Assembly (NCBI RefSeq): GCF_039542035.1
Contig: NZ_BAABHJ010000001.1
Location: forward strand, 62,001-126,000
Direction of reading: 5' to 3'
DNA: 64,000 bases
DNA from: Actinoallomurus liliacearum
Lineage (GTDB): Bacteria > Actinomycetota > Actinomycetes > Streptosporangiales > Streptosporangiaceae
The notes below the pieces were generated by a model, which saw nothing but the letters and a program-made list of their open reading frames with translations, ran no database searches and was not told where the DNA came from. Shown one piece after another: positions 33,443 to 41,299 of this stretch. Position 1 is the first letter of the stretch. The number at the start of each line of letters is the position of its first letter. Position numbers and translations under genes: made by a program.

Positions 33443-34426
33443 TCACCGCCCGGTCGGCCAGGAGGGTTCGGTAGGGACGGAGCCGACGACCTGCGGTCGG
33501 CCACGTGCGACGCGGAAGCCGATGTTCCCCGCGGAGCTGTCCGGAGTGTTGGCGGAACGGGCCGCCACGCGGTACCGGTTGCAGTACGACGCGTGGCACA
33601 TGTGCGAGCCACCGCGCATCACCTTGTCGGCGCCGTCGGGTGGTCCGGCCGGATCCCTCCGCGGGCCGGTGCGGTGGAAGCGGACGCTGAACCAGTCGGC
33701 GCACCATTCCCAGACATTGCCGACGACGTTGTACAGGCCGTGGCCGTTGGGCGGAAAGGACTTCGCCGGCGCGGTGCCGAGGTAGCCGTCCTCGCCGGTG
33801 TTGCGGACCGGGAAGTCGCCCTGCCAGATGTTGCACAGGTGCCGTCCTCCGGGTGTCAGCTCGTCCCCCCACGGATAGCGGCGCTGCTCCAGGCCGCCCC
33901 GCGCCGCGTACTCCCATTCCGCTTCGGTGGGCAGCCGGGTGTCCGACCAGGCGCAGTAGGCCTGCGCGTCGTTCCAGGAGACGTGCACGACAGGGTGGTG
34001 CTGTCTGGCGGTGATGGACGAGCCGGGCCCCTCAGGGTGCTTCCAGAAGGCGCCGGTGACGGCGCGCCACCAGGGAGCGGCGTCGACCGCCGGTGAGACG
34101 CGCTTCAGGTCCGCGTTCAGGAAGCCTTCGAAGACGAAGGAGGATCCGAAGCGCTCGGCGTCGGTGACGTATCCAGTCGCCTTGACGAACCCGGCGAACT
34201 GTGCGTTCGTCACCGCTGTGGCGTCGATGTGGAAGGGGCTCAGCTCGATCCGGCGGACCGGGCCCTCACCATCGGCCGGGAAGCCCTCCCGGTCGTCGGT
34301 GCCCATCAGGAAGGAGCCGCCGGGAAGCCCGATCATCTGCCGGTGGCGAGGCACCGGCGACCGTGGAACCGCGACCACGGGGGTCCGCTCCGGCTCGCGG
34401 CCGGGGGCGCAGCATGAATGGGACAT
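33443..34426 (-). CDS. Formylglycine-generating enzyme (sulfatase-modifying factor)
   Basis: This 327-residue cytosolic enzyme uses copper and oxygen to turn the Cys of a sulfatase CxPxR motif into formylglycine. The family fold is evident: MIGLPGGSFLMGTDDREGFP at 31-50, RLPTEAEWEYAARGG at 164-178, NVVGNVWEWCADWF near 233-246 and RGGSHMCHASYCNRYRVAARS at 271-291. The two active-site cysteines, Cys277 and Cys282, have the five-residue spacing of the Streptomyces coelicolor enzyme (Cys272/Cys277). GGAAAG precedes ATG 34426. It is convergent with the operon whose sulfatase (Cys49) is the obvious local client. It could also serve other sulfatases elsewhere in the genome. Confidence 0.95.
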   Translation of the reverse strand: MSHSCCAPGREPERTPVVAVPRSPVPRHRQMIGLPGGSFLMGTDDREGFPADGEGPVRRIELSPFHIDATAVTNAQFAGFVKATGYVTDAERFGSSFVFEGFLNADLKRVSPAVDAAPWWRAVTGAFWKHPEGPGSSITARQHHPVVHVSWNDAQAYCAWSDTRLPTEAEWEYAARGGLEQRRYPWGDELTPGGRHLCNIWQGDFPVRNTGEDGYLGTAPAKSFPPNGHGLYNVVGNVWEWCADWFSVRFHRTGPRRDPAGPPDGADKVMRGGSHMCHASYCNRYRVAARSANTPDSSAGNIGFRVARGRPQVVGSVPTEPSWPTGR

Positions 34427-34509
34427 GGTTCTTTCCGCTCGGCTGAGTGATCGCGGCCCGCCCGCGTGCGCACGGTGCCCGGTCGAGCTTATTGGTCAGC
34501 CGGTACGGA

Positions 34510-34950
34510 TCAGTCGCCAGGTCGTAGCAGCTGGAACACCGGATGGCGAGCCGCCTCGGCGGCGAACCGCTCGTCGGTCGAGTCGAGCGTGACGTCGAAG
34601 TACGCGCGGGTGACGGGCACCTCGCGCAGGTACTGCCGGAGAACCGGAACGCTGTCCTCGGGAGTCAGCTCGGCGACGCGGAAGGTCTCTCGATAACGGC
34701 CTCGGGCGATCTGCACCTCCCCTGCCGCACGGGCATTGTGCACCCAGTTGGCGATGCCGTAGGCGGCCACCAGCCATCGTTGACCGCCGTTCCGCATGAC
34801 GTCGACCGGGATGGAATACGGTTGGCCGGTCTTCCTGCCCCGGACGGTCAGCACGTGCCGATAGCCCTTGCCCAGGCCGAGGCGGGTCATCACCCGGAAG
34901 ACGAGGTTCACCAACCTGGTGCCGGTTCCTACGCGATAGGTCTTGGCCAA
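34510..34950 (-). CDS. Deazaflavin (F420)-dependent nitroreductase family protein
   Basis: This 146-residue protein is a full-length member of the Ddn family, which uses coenzyme F420H2. The split beta-barrel landmarks are VLTVRGRKTGQPYSIPVD (about 33-50), GGQRWLVAAYGIANWVHN (about 55-72) and ARGRYRETFRVAELTPE. The GRKTG stretch binds the F420 tail in homologues. The substrate is unknown; members reduce quinones or nitroaromatics. It is on the same strand as, and 84 bases upstream of, the FGE gene, but no functional link is evident. Confidence 0.92.
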   Translation of the reverse strand: MAKTYRVGTGTRLVNLVFRVMTRLGLGKGYRHVLTVRGRKTGQPYSIPVDVMRNGGQRWLVAAYGIANWVHNARAAGEVQIARGRYRETFRVAELTPEDSVPVLRQYLREVPVTRAYFDVTLDSTDERFAAEAARHPVFQLLRPGD

Positions 34951-35041
34951 TGTCCGCTCCTGTCCGATCCTCGGCGACTGCTCCGGCGCCGCGAGCCGAG
35001 CATAAAAGATCTTGTCGCCGAGGAGACCCGGAGACCTCGGA

Positions 35042-35794
35042 CTAGCGGTGGCGCGACCAGCCGCCGTGGTGGATCGGGCCGGGGTGGTACCAGCCGCCTC
35101 CCGGGCCGACCGGCCGGTTGTACACCGGCGGGTGGTACCAGCCGGGGCCGTTCCAGCCGGGACGATTCCAGCCCGGCCGGACCCACACGGGGCGCTGGAG
35201 GATCATGCCCGGGCGATACCACGGTCCGACGTGGAAGAGCGGAACCGGCGGGTGGACCCACTGCCCGCGGTACGGAGCGGCGACCTGGAGGACCTCGGCC
35301 ATCGGTGTGCCGTTCGGCACGCACTGGACGGCGACGCTGCCGGCCTGCGGGCTGTTGGCGGTGATCTCGAGGCCGCCGACGCTCAGCAGGTGGGTTCCGG
35401 CCACGGCCGGCGCCCAGTCGCCGGCCAGGTCGCCGGCCAGCGCGCCCTGCTCCGGGACCGCGCCCCCGGAGCCGGTCACCTGGAAGGTCGCGTTCTCGGC
35501 GCCGGTGACGTTGACCCAGGCGGCCCCGCTCCACGAGTCGATCGGGAACGGCGCCTGCAGGTTCAGGTTCGAGATGTGCAGCCAGAAGCGCGCCGGCCCG
35601 TCGTAGGTGTTCCCGGGCGGGGTCAGCCAGCCGTTGAGGACGGCCGCCGTCTGCCCGAGGTCGCCGATGTTGCAGGTGAACGCCGCGGAGAACGCGGCGG
35701 CCCGCGCGGTCGTCTGCCATGCGGCGCCGAGGCCACCGGCCGCGAGCACCGCCGTCGCGACGGCGGCGGCGCATCGGCCGAGCGATTTGATCAT
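35042..35794 (-). CDS. Secreted protein with Trp/Pro/Gly-rich repetitive tail
   Basis: The 250-residue protein starts at ATG 35794 after AAGGAG at eight bases. Residues 1-34 are a Sec signal (IKSLGRCAAAVATAVLAAGG, cut after ARAAA). The middle (35-175) is an immunoglobulin-like beta domain resembling DUF6801 of actinobacterial secreted proteins (FTCNIGDLGQTAAVLNGWL, then ENATFQVTGSGGAV, two Cys that may pair). The last 65 residues are low-complexity, with repeats of the pattern RPGWNxPGWxxPP, GPGWYHPP and GGWYHPGPIHHGGW, rich in Trp, Pro, Gly and His. Such a tail could bind carbohydrate, metal or the cell wall. The function is unknown. Confidence 0.85.
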   Translation of the reverse strand: MIKSLGRCAAAVATAVLAAGGLGAAWQTTARAAAFSAAFTCNIGDLGQTAAVLNGWLTPPGNTYDGPARFWLHISNLNLQAPFPIDSWSGAAWVNVTGAENATFQVTGSGGAVPEQGALAGDLAGDWAPAVAGTHLLSVGGLEITANSPQAGSVAVQCVPNGTPMAEVLQVAAPYRGQWVHPPVPLFHVGPWYRPGMILQRPVWVRPGWNRPGWNGPGWYHPPVYNRPVGPGGGWYHPGPIHHGGWSRHR

Positions 35795-35916
35795 CTGAGC
35801 TCCTTGTGAGTTCGACTCAGAGATCGACGTCATCACGTCCACCCCGCCGTACGGCCGCGCCTCAGGGGCTTTTGCCAGGTCCGTTGACGATCCGTACCTG
35901 ATCATGGCCGGGCGGC

Positions 35917-36711
35917 TCAGTGCGTCGGCTCCGGATCGGCGTGGCCGCGTTCGGCAGGGGTGAGCAGGAGCACCTCCAAGGCCCGGACGCAGGCTCTGGC
36001 CCTGGTGAGGAGCCATGGGATGTGGGCGTCGCTGATCACCTCGGGGGTCGAGCGTACGGCGAGGGCGAAGCGGACGTACCCGGTGCGGTCGAGCAGCGGA
36101 ACGGCGACCGTGCGAACGCCTTCGGCGGATTCCCCGTCGTTGAGGGCGTAACCGCGCGCCCGTACTCGGTCGATCTCGGCGCGCAGGCGGGCCGGGTCGA
36201 CGATGGTGCGGTCGGTCAGCGGGCGGAGCGGGCCGACGTCGGACATGTCGTCGTCGCCGGGACGCGCCCAGGCCAGCAGTACTTTGCCCAGCGCGGTGGA
36301 GTAGAGCGGGCGGCGCAGTCCGACGCCGGCGGAACTCCGCCGTACGGTGCCGCCGGCGACCAGGACGGCGTGTCGCCCGCTGCGGATGGCCAGGTCGACG
36401 GTGGCACCGGTGAGCTCCGACAGATGGTCCAGCTCCGGCAGGACCTGATGCAGCCCGCGCTGGTGGTAGGAGAGCAGGCCGAGTTCGAGGACGGCCGGCC
36501 CCAGCCGGTACCGCGCGGTGAGCAGGTCCCGCTCGAGGAAGCCGGCCCCGGCCAGGGCCTGCGCGAGACGGTGCGCGGTGGAGGAACTGAGACCGAGCCG
36601 GCGGGCGATGTCGGAGGCGCTGAGCGCCTGCGCGTTGTCGCGGAAGCACTCGAGCACGTTCAGGGCCCGCTGCACCGCCTGAGCGCCCGCGGATCCGTTG
36701 GTCACGGGCAT
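35917..36711 (-). CDS. IclR-family transcriptional regulator
   Basis: This 264-residue protein has an N-terminal winged helix (about 8-60, AQAVQRALNVLECF, SASDIARRLGLSSSTAHRLAQAL) and the IclR effector domain (TGATVDLAIRSGRHAVLVAGG, STALGKVLLAW, RARGYALNDGESAEGVRTVAVPLLD). The start is ATG 36711; GTG 36726 is in frame. The gene is divergent from the organosulfur operon and a perfect palindrome lies between them at 36795. It probably controls that operon in response to an aromatic or organosulfur effector, or to a sulfur-starvation signal. Confidence 0.93.
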   Translation of the reverse strand: MPVTNGSAGAQAVQRALNVLECFRDNAQALSASDIARRLGLSSSTAHRLAQALAGAGFLERDLLTARYRLGPAVLELGLLSYHQRGLHQVLPELDHLSELTGATVDLAIRSGRHAVLVAGGTVRRSSAGVGLRRPLYSTALGKVLLAWARPGDDDMSDVGPLRPLTDRTIVDPARLRAEIDRVRARGYALNDGESAEGVRTVAVPLLDRTGYVRFALAVRSTPEVISDAHIPWLLTRARACVRALEVLLLTPAERGHADPEPTH

Positions 36712-36794
36712 CGGCGACCTGCCCACATCGCAGCAACCATCTCCTCATGTCCCAGCGACACGGTGCGCGTACTCACGGGACTTAGGAGAGATCT

Positions 36795-36809
36795 TCCCAC
36801 ATCGTGGGA
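36795..36809 (+). promoter_or_regulatory. Perfect 6-3-6 palindrome, candidate IclR operator
   Basis: TCCCAC-ATC-GTGGGA is a perfect inverted repeat in the 140-base region between the divergent IclR and desulfinase genes, embedded in an A/T-richer stretch. It matches the size of IclR-family operators and sits 43 bases ahead of ATG 36852. Confidence 0.6.
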
Positions 36810-36851
36810 TCTATGTTGAATAGGTAGGAAAAGTAGTGAATCCTCGCGGTC

Positions 36852-37865
36852 ATGGTCACCGCTCCTCCCACCACGCTCTGGTTCACCCGCTGTCCCGTGC
36901 CCACGGCCACCGGAATCGCCGCCGACCGCGGCTGGCTCACCGCCGAGTTCGCCCGGGACGGCGTCACCGTCCGCTCCCTGCAGGAGGCCGACGCCGAGGG
37001 CGTACGCGGCGAGCATTTCCGGCATCGCCTCGCCACCCTGATCCGGGAGGGCGGCAACGTCCCCGCGCTCTGGGCCCGCTCGAACGGCGCGCCGACCCGG
37101 CTCATCGGCCTGACGTGGATCGAGGAACGGCAGGTCATCGTGGGGCGGCCCGATTCGGGGATCGAGGGCCCGGCGGACCTCAAGGGGCGCCGGCTGGCCG
37201 TCCCGCGTCGCGCGATAGAGATCGACTTCTGGCGGGCGATGGCGCTGCGCGGCTTCGACGGCGCCCTCGGGCAGGCCGGGCTGAGCCTGGACGACTGTGA
37301 GCTGGTCGAACTCGCAGGCGACCGGCCCGGTCAATGGGAGACCGAGCTGGCCGCGCTGCGCGACGGGCGAGTGGACGCCGTCTACACCAAGGGCGCGGTG
37401 GCCGTGGAGACCGCCGCGCGATACGGCGCCGAGGTGGCCATCGATCTGGACGCGCTCCCGGACCCCCGGTCGCGGATCAACAACGGCACCCCTCGCCCGA
37501 TCACCGTCGACCAGCGGTTGCTGGACGACCATCCGGAGCTGGTCGTCCGGTTCCTCGCCGTACTGCTGGGGGCCGCCGACTGGGCCAAGGACCACGCGGT
37601 CGAGGTCGGGCGGATCCTGCAGGCGGAGACCGGCTCGGGACCGGTCGGAGTGGCCGCCGCCTACCGCGGCGACTATCACCGCCACCTGCACGCGACCCTC
37701 GACGACGACCGCCTCGCCCTGCTGGCCGAGCAAGAGGACTTTCTGCGCCGCCACGGATTCCACGACGCCCCGGTGGACGTCACCGCCTGGGCCGACCCCG
37801 CACCCCTGACCGAGGCGCGCGCGCTCACCGCCCGCCTCCCCTTCATCACCGAGGAACAGCCATGA
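36852..37865 (+). CDS. DszB-like sulfinate desulfinase
   Basis: The 337-residue protein aligns along its length with 2'-hydroxybiphenyl-2-sulfinate desulfinase (DszB), which releases sulfite from an aryl sulfinate. The active-site residues of DszB are kept: Cys14 in TRCPVPTA (DszB Cys27), His55 in EHFRHR (His60), Arg65 and Gly68 in IREGGNVPALW (Arg70, Gly73), with His-to-Arg and Arg-to-Gly spacing identical. There is no signal peptide, so it works in the cytosol, although the fold is that of a periplasmic binding protein. It is the first gene of an operon with a sulfonate-type transporter and two luciferase-type monooxygenases. The natural substrate need not be a biphenyl; no DszA or DszC homologue was seen nearby. 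ATG 36852 is the start; the next gene overlaps by ATGA. Confidence 0.88.
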   Translation: MVTAPPTTLWFTRCPVPTATGIAADRGWLTAEFARDGVTVRSLQEADAEGVRGEHFRHRLATLIREGGNVPALWARSNGAPTRLIGLTWIEERQVIVGRPDSGIEGPADLKGRRLAVPRRAIEIDFWRAMALRGFDGALGQAGLSLDDCELVELAGDRPGQWETELAALRDGRVDAVYTKGAVAVETAARYGAEVAIDLDALPDPRSRINNGTPRPITVDQRLLDDHPELVVRFLAVLLGAADWAKDHAVEVGRILQAETGSGPVGVAAAYRGDYHRHLHATLDDDRLALLAEQEDFLRRHGFHDAPVDVTAWADPAPLTEARALTARLPFITEEQP

Positions 37866-38860
37866 CACGCCTCTTCGTCGCCCCGCTGGCCGGAGCCCTC
37901 GCCCTCCTGCTGACCGCCGTCGGGTGCGGCGGCTCGTCGAAGCACGACTCGGCGAGCGACTCGACCGTCACCATCAGGATCCCCGACCCCGGCAACGCGG
38001 GGGTGCTGGCGCTGGGCAAGAAGGACGGCAGCCTGGCCAAGGCGCTCGCCGCCGTGCGCGCCAAGGTCGCCTGGACCGGCAGCTCCGGGCCGTTCGCACC
38101 CGCCGCGCAGGAACTCGACGCCGGCAAGCTCGACGTCGCGCAAGGTTCGATCACCTCGGCGATCGCCGCGCTCGCCCAGCATCCGGGTTTCAAGCTGTTC
38201 GCGCAGATCGCCCCGAACAAGACCGGAGAGGGGATCCTGGTCCGCAAGGGCTCGCCGATCGCCTCGGTGCGCGACCTCGCCGGTAAGAAGGTGGCGGTCA
38301 ACAAGGGCGGCACCGCCGAGTACCTGCTGCTGAAGGCGCTGGCCTCGGCGGGGATTCCGGCCGACCGGGTGACCCGTGTCTACCTGAACCCGGCGCAGAC
38401 GGCACCGGTCTTCAACTCCGGTCAGGTCGACGCGTGGGCCGTCTGGTCCACCTACTCCATCCCCGAGATCGCCTCGACCGGCGCGCGTTTCCTGGTCAGC
38501 GGCGGGCAGATCGGCTCCCAGAACTACTCGGTCTGGGCCGTGCGCAACGGCTTCGCCGACGCGCATCCCGCCGTCGTCCAGGCGTTCTACCAGTACCTGC
38601 ACGACGCCGGGGGGCGGCAGGCCCAGAATCCGGCCTCCTACATCAACGTCTTCACCGACGCGGGGCCGCAGGCGGTCAGCGGCACCGCGCGCCAACTGAC
38701 CGTCCAGGATCTCGCGCAGACCGCCGCGCCGGACCGGATCGGCTCGTCGAACGTGAACGACTTCGGAGAGGTCGCTCGCTTCTTCGCCGAGCAGAAGATC
38801 ATCCCGACGACGGTGAACGTACAGCCCCACGTCCTGTCCCTCGCCGGGAGCGGGTCGTGA
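37862..38860 (+). CDS. ABC transporter substrate-binding lipoprotein (SsuA type)
   Basis: This 332-residue receptor has a lipoprotein signal ending at Cys23 (LLTAVGCGG). The binding domain shows IRIPDPGNAGVLALGKKDG, LDVAQGSITSAIAALAQHPGF, VRDLAGKKVAVNKGGTAEY and FNSGQVDAWAVWSTY, typical of SsuA-like proteins for aliphatic or aryl sulfonates. It starts at ATG 37862, overlapping the desulfinase stop. With the permease and ATPase that follow it forms a complete importer. It is only distantly similar to the receptor at 28562, so the two transporters are probably not a recent duplication. Confidence 0.93.
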   Translation: MTRLFVAPLAGALALLLTAVGCGGSSKHDSASDSTVTIRIPDPGNAGVLALGKKDGSLAKALAAVRAKVAWTGSSGPFAPAAQELDAGKLDVAQGSITSAIAALAQHPGFKLFAQIAPNKTGEGILVRKGSPIASVRDLAGKKVAVNKGGTAEYLLLKALASAGIPADRVTRVYLNPAQTAPVFNSGQVDAWAVWSTYSIPEIASTGARFLVSGGQIGSQNYSVWAVRNGFADAHPAVVQAFYQYLHDAGGRQAQNPASYINVFTDAGPQAVSGTARQLTVQDLAQTAAPDRIGSSNVNDFGEVARFFAEQKIIPTTVNVQPHVLSLAGSGS

Positions 38861-39678
38861 GCGTCGCCTACCCCGGACTGGTCGCGCCGCGGCCCCGCCT
38901 TTCGCGGCCACGCCGGCGTGGCCTGACGCTCAGCCTGCGCGTCACCGGGCCGGTGGCGCTGGTCGCCGCGTGGTGGATCGCCTCGGCCACCGGGGTGCTG
39001 AGCGCGGACGTACTCGCCTCGCCGGCGACCGTCGCCAAGGCGGCCCGGGAACTGTGGGCCGACGGTCAGCTCACCGCCGCGCTCCGGGTCTCCCTCACCA
39101 GAGCCGTGCTGGGCCTGGCCTGCGGACTCACCGCCGGACTCGTCCTGGGGGTGATCACCGGCTTCTCCCGGCTGGGAGAGGAACTGCTCGACTCGCCGTT
39201 GCAACTGCTGCGGGCGCTGCCGTTCCTGTCGCTGGTGCCGCTGTTCATGGTCTGGTTCGGCATCGGCGAGACGGCCCGCGTGATCCTCATCGCGGTCGCC
39301 ACCACGTTCCCGATGTACGTGTCCGCGGCGAGCGGCGTACGGTCCGTCGACCGGCGGCTGGTGGAGGCGATGGACTCCTTCGGGCTCGGCCGCTGGGCGA
39401 CCGTACGGGAGGTCGTGCTGCCCGGGGCGCTGCCGTCACTGCTGGCCGGATTCCGGCTGTCCATGACGCTCAGCGTGATCGCCCTCATCGCCGCCGAGGA
39501 GATCAACTCGACCTCCGGACTCGGTTACCTGATGACCCAGGCGCAGAGTTTCTCGCGCACGGACATCCTGTCGGTCTGCGTCCTGATCTATGGGCTGCTC
39601 GGGCTGGTCGCCGACCTGGTCGCACGCGGCGCCGAACGGGTGCTGATGCCCTGGCGCCCGCGAGGGGAGGCACGATGA
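38857..39678 (+). CDS. ABC transporter permease (SsuC type)
   Basis: This 273-residue permease begins at GTG 38857, overlapping the receptor stop (GTGA). It has six hydrophobic helices, the LLRALPFLSLVPLFMVWFGIGE segment of the SsuC family and an EAA loop (AMDSFGLGRWATVREVVLPGALP). A late ALIAAEEINSTSGLGYLM stretch is also typical. It imports the organosulfur substrate of this operon. Confidence 0.93.
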   Translation: MSVAYPGLVAPRPRLSRPRRRGLTLSLRVTGPVALVAAWWIASATGVLSADVLASPATVAKAARELWADGQLTAALRVSLTRAVLGLACGLTAGLVLGVITGFSRLGEELLDSPLQLLRALPFLSLVPLFMVWFGIGETARVILIAVATTFPMYVSAASGVRSVDRRLVEAMDSFGLGRWATVREVVLPGALPSLLAGFRLSMTLSVIALIAAEEINSTSGLGYLMTQAQSFSRTDILSVCVLIYGLLGLVADLVARGAERVLMPWRPRGEAR

Positions 39679-40466
39679 GCGTCGCGGTACACGTCGAGGG
39701 GCTGCGCCGGACCTTCGGCCCCCGCTCGGTGCTGGACGGCCTGGACCTCGACATCCGGCGGGGAGAGTTCGTGGCGCTGCTGGGCGCCAGCGGAACGGGA
39801 AAGACGACGCTGCTCAGGATCCTCGGCGCGCTGGAACGCCCGGATTCGGGGACCGTGCTGGTGCCGAAGGTCCGCACCATCGTCTTCCAGGAACCCCGGC
39901 TGATCCCGTCCAAACGCGTTCTCGGGAACGTGCTCGTCGGCCTGAAGCGTACGGCGGAGGTCAGGGACCGGGGGCTGCGGGCCCTGGCCGAGGTCGGCCT
40001 GGCCGAGCACGCGCGGGCCTGGCCGCACACTCTGTCCGGCGGGGAGGCCCAGCGCGTGGCGCTGGCGCGTGCCCTGGTCAGGGAGCCCGAGCTGCTGCTG
40101 CTCGACGAGCCGTTCGCCGCCCTGGACGCGCTGACCCGGCTGCGGATGCAGGACCTCGTCGGCGAGCTCGTCCGCACCCACCGGCCGGCCGTGCTGCTGG
40201 TGACCCACGACGTGGAGGAGGCGGTCCGGCTCGCCGACCGGGTCGCCGTGCTCAAGGACGGAAGCCTCGTCACGGACGAGACGGTCACCGGGGACCGGCC
40301 CCGGGACGTCACCGACCCGTCCTTCACGGCGCTGCGCCGCCGGCTGCTCGCCGATCTCGGCGTTCGCGAGGCGGCGGCGCCGGAGGGCGGCGGAGCGCCA
40401 CCCGTACGACACGGCGAATCGGATCACCGGCCGATGCCGACGGCCTCGGAAGGAGCAGTGAGATGA
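39675..40466 (+). CDS. ABC transporter ATPase (SsuB type)
   Basis: This 263-residue ATPase starts at ATG 39675, overlapping the permease stop. Walker A is GASGTGKTT (37-45), Q-loop VFQEPRLIPSKRV, signature LSGGEAQR, Walker B LLLLDEPFAALD and switch His in VTHDVEEA. The EPRLxPW-like element (here EPRLIPS) marks SsuB proteins. The C-terminal 30 residues are a disordered, Gly/Pro-rich tail. Its stop overlaps the next gene by four bases. Confidence 0.93.
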   Translation: MSVAVHVEGLRRTFGPRSVLDGLDLDIRRGEFVALLGASGTGKTTLLRILGALERPDSGTVLVPKVRTIVFQEPRLIPSKRVLGNVLVGLKRTAEVRDRGLRALAEVGLAEHARAWPHTLSGGEAQRVALARALVREPELLLLDEPFAALDALTRLRMQDLVGELVRTHRPAVLLVTHDVEEAVRLADRVAVLKDGSLVTDETVTGDRPRDVTDPSFTALRRRLLADLGVREAAAPEGGGAPPVRHGESDHRPMPTASEGAVR

Positions 40467-41299
40467 CCCGCTTCCACGTGGTCGTGCCGACCCGTCGCCG
40501 CACCCCGGTGGTGCTGCCCGAGGTCGTGACCGACCTGCGTCCGCCCGGCCATCAGGGCGAACACCACCTGGTCGGCCGCGGCGCGGAACTGGCCGGATGG
40601 GACGGCGCGCTGGTGCCGTTCGACCCCTGCGGTCGCGACTCGCTGATCGTGGCGGCCGAGCTGCTGCGCGACTCACGGCACATCGAGGTGATCGCCGAGT
40701 TCCATCCCGCGATCGCGACCCCGGTCTACGCGGCGAAGCTGTCGGCGTCGCTGCAGCGGTACACCGGCGCGCGGCTCGGGTGGCGTCTCCTCGTCGACCT
40801 GGACCGCGCGGTGGCCCGCGCCCACGGCGACTTCCTCGAAGGACCGGCTCGCTACGCGCGCGCCGACGAGTTCCTCACCATCGCCAAGGGCGTCTGGGAC
40901 CGGCGGGGATACACCTACGAGGGCGAGTACTTCCAGGTGCTCGACGGCGGGCTGCCCCCTTCGCGGACGCCGCGGCCGTTCCCACGCGTGTACCTGTCCG
41001 GCACGTCCGCGCCGGCCCTGGAACTGTCGGCCCGCCACGCCGACGTCCACGTCCTCGACCCCGGGGACGATCCGGCCCTGGTCCCCGAGGGCGTCGCACC
41101 CGCCGTACACCTCGCGGTTCCCGCCCCGCTCGCCGCCACCGACCGGGCCGAACGCGAACTCGCCGACGAGATCCGGCGCCATCGCGAGCGCGGCATCACC
41201 GAGTTCCTCCTCGACCTGGCCGCTCCCGCGGAGGACACCTACCGGTTGGGGCAGCGCGTGCTGCCGCTGCTGGAGAAGGAGATCGAGCATGCCGGTTGA
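40463..41299 (+). CDS. Luciferase-like (LLM) flavin-dependent monooxygenase, short form
   Basis: This 278-residue protein is related to FMNH2-dependent alkanesulfonate monooxygenase (SsuD). Recognisable are EFHPAIATPVYAAKLSASLQ (about 77-96), the following GARLGWRLLVDLD strand, YARADEFLTIAKGVW and PRVYLSGTSAPALELSARHAD. The family usually has 350-380 residues; here the barrel lacks roughly 90 residues, mainly between the strand after residue 110 and DEFLT and at the C-terminus. It overlaps the next, full-length luciferase-type gene by 11 bases, which suggests a two-subunit enzyme like the alpha and beta chains of luciferase. The reduced flavin must come from a reductase encoded elsewhere. Confidence 0.85.
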   Translation: MTRFHVVVPTRRRTPVVLPEVVTDLRPPGHQGEHHLVGRGAELAGWDGALVPFDPCGRDSLIVAAELLRDSRHIEVIAEFHPAIATPVYAAKLSASLQRYTGARLGWRLLVDLDRAVARAHGDFLEGPARYARADEFLTIAKGVWDRRGYTYEGEYFQVLDGGLPPSRTPRPFPRVYLSGTSAPALELSARHADVHVLDPGDDPALVPEGVAPAVHLAVPAPLAATDRAERELADEIRRHRERGITEFLLDLAAPAEDTYRLGQRVLPLLEKEIEHAG

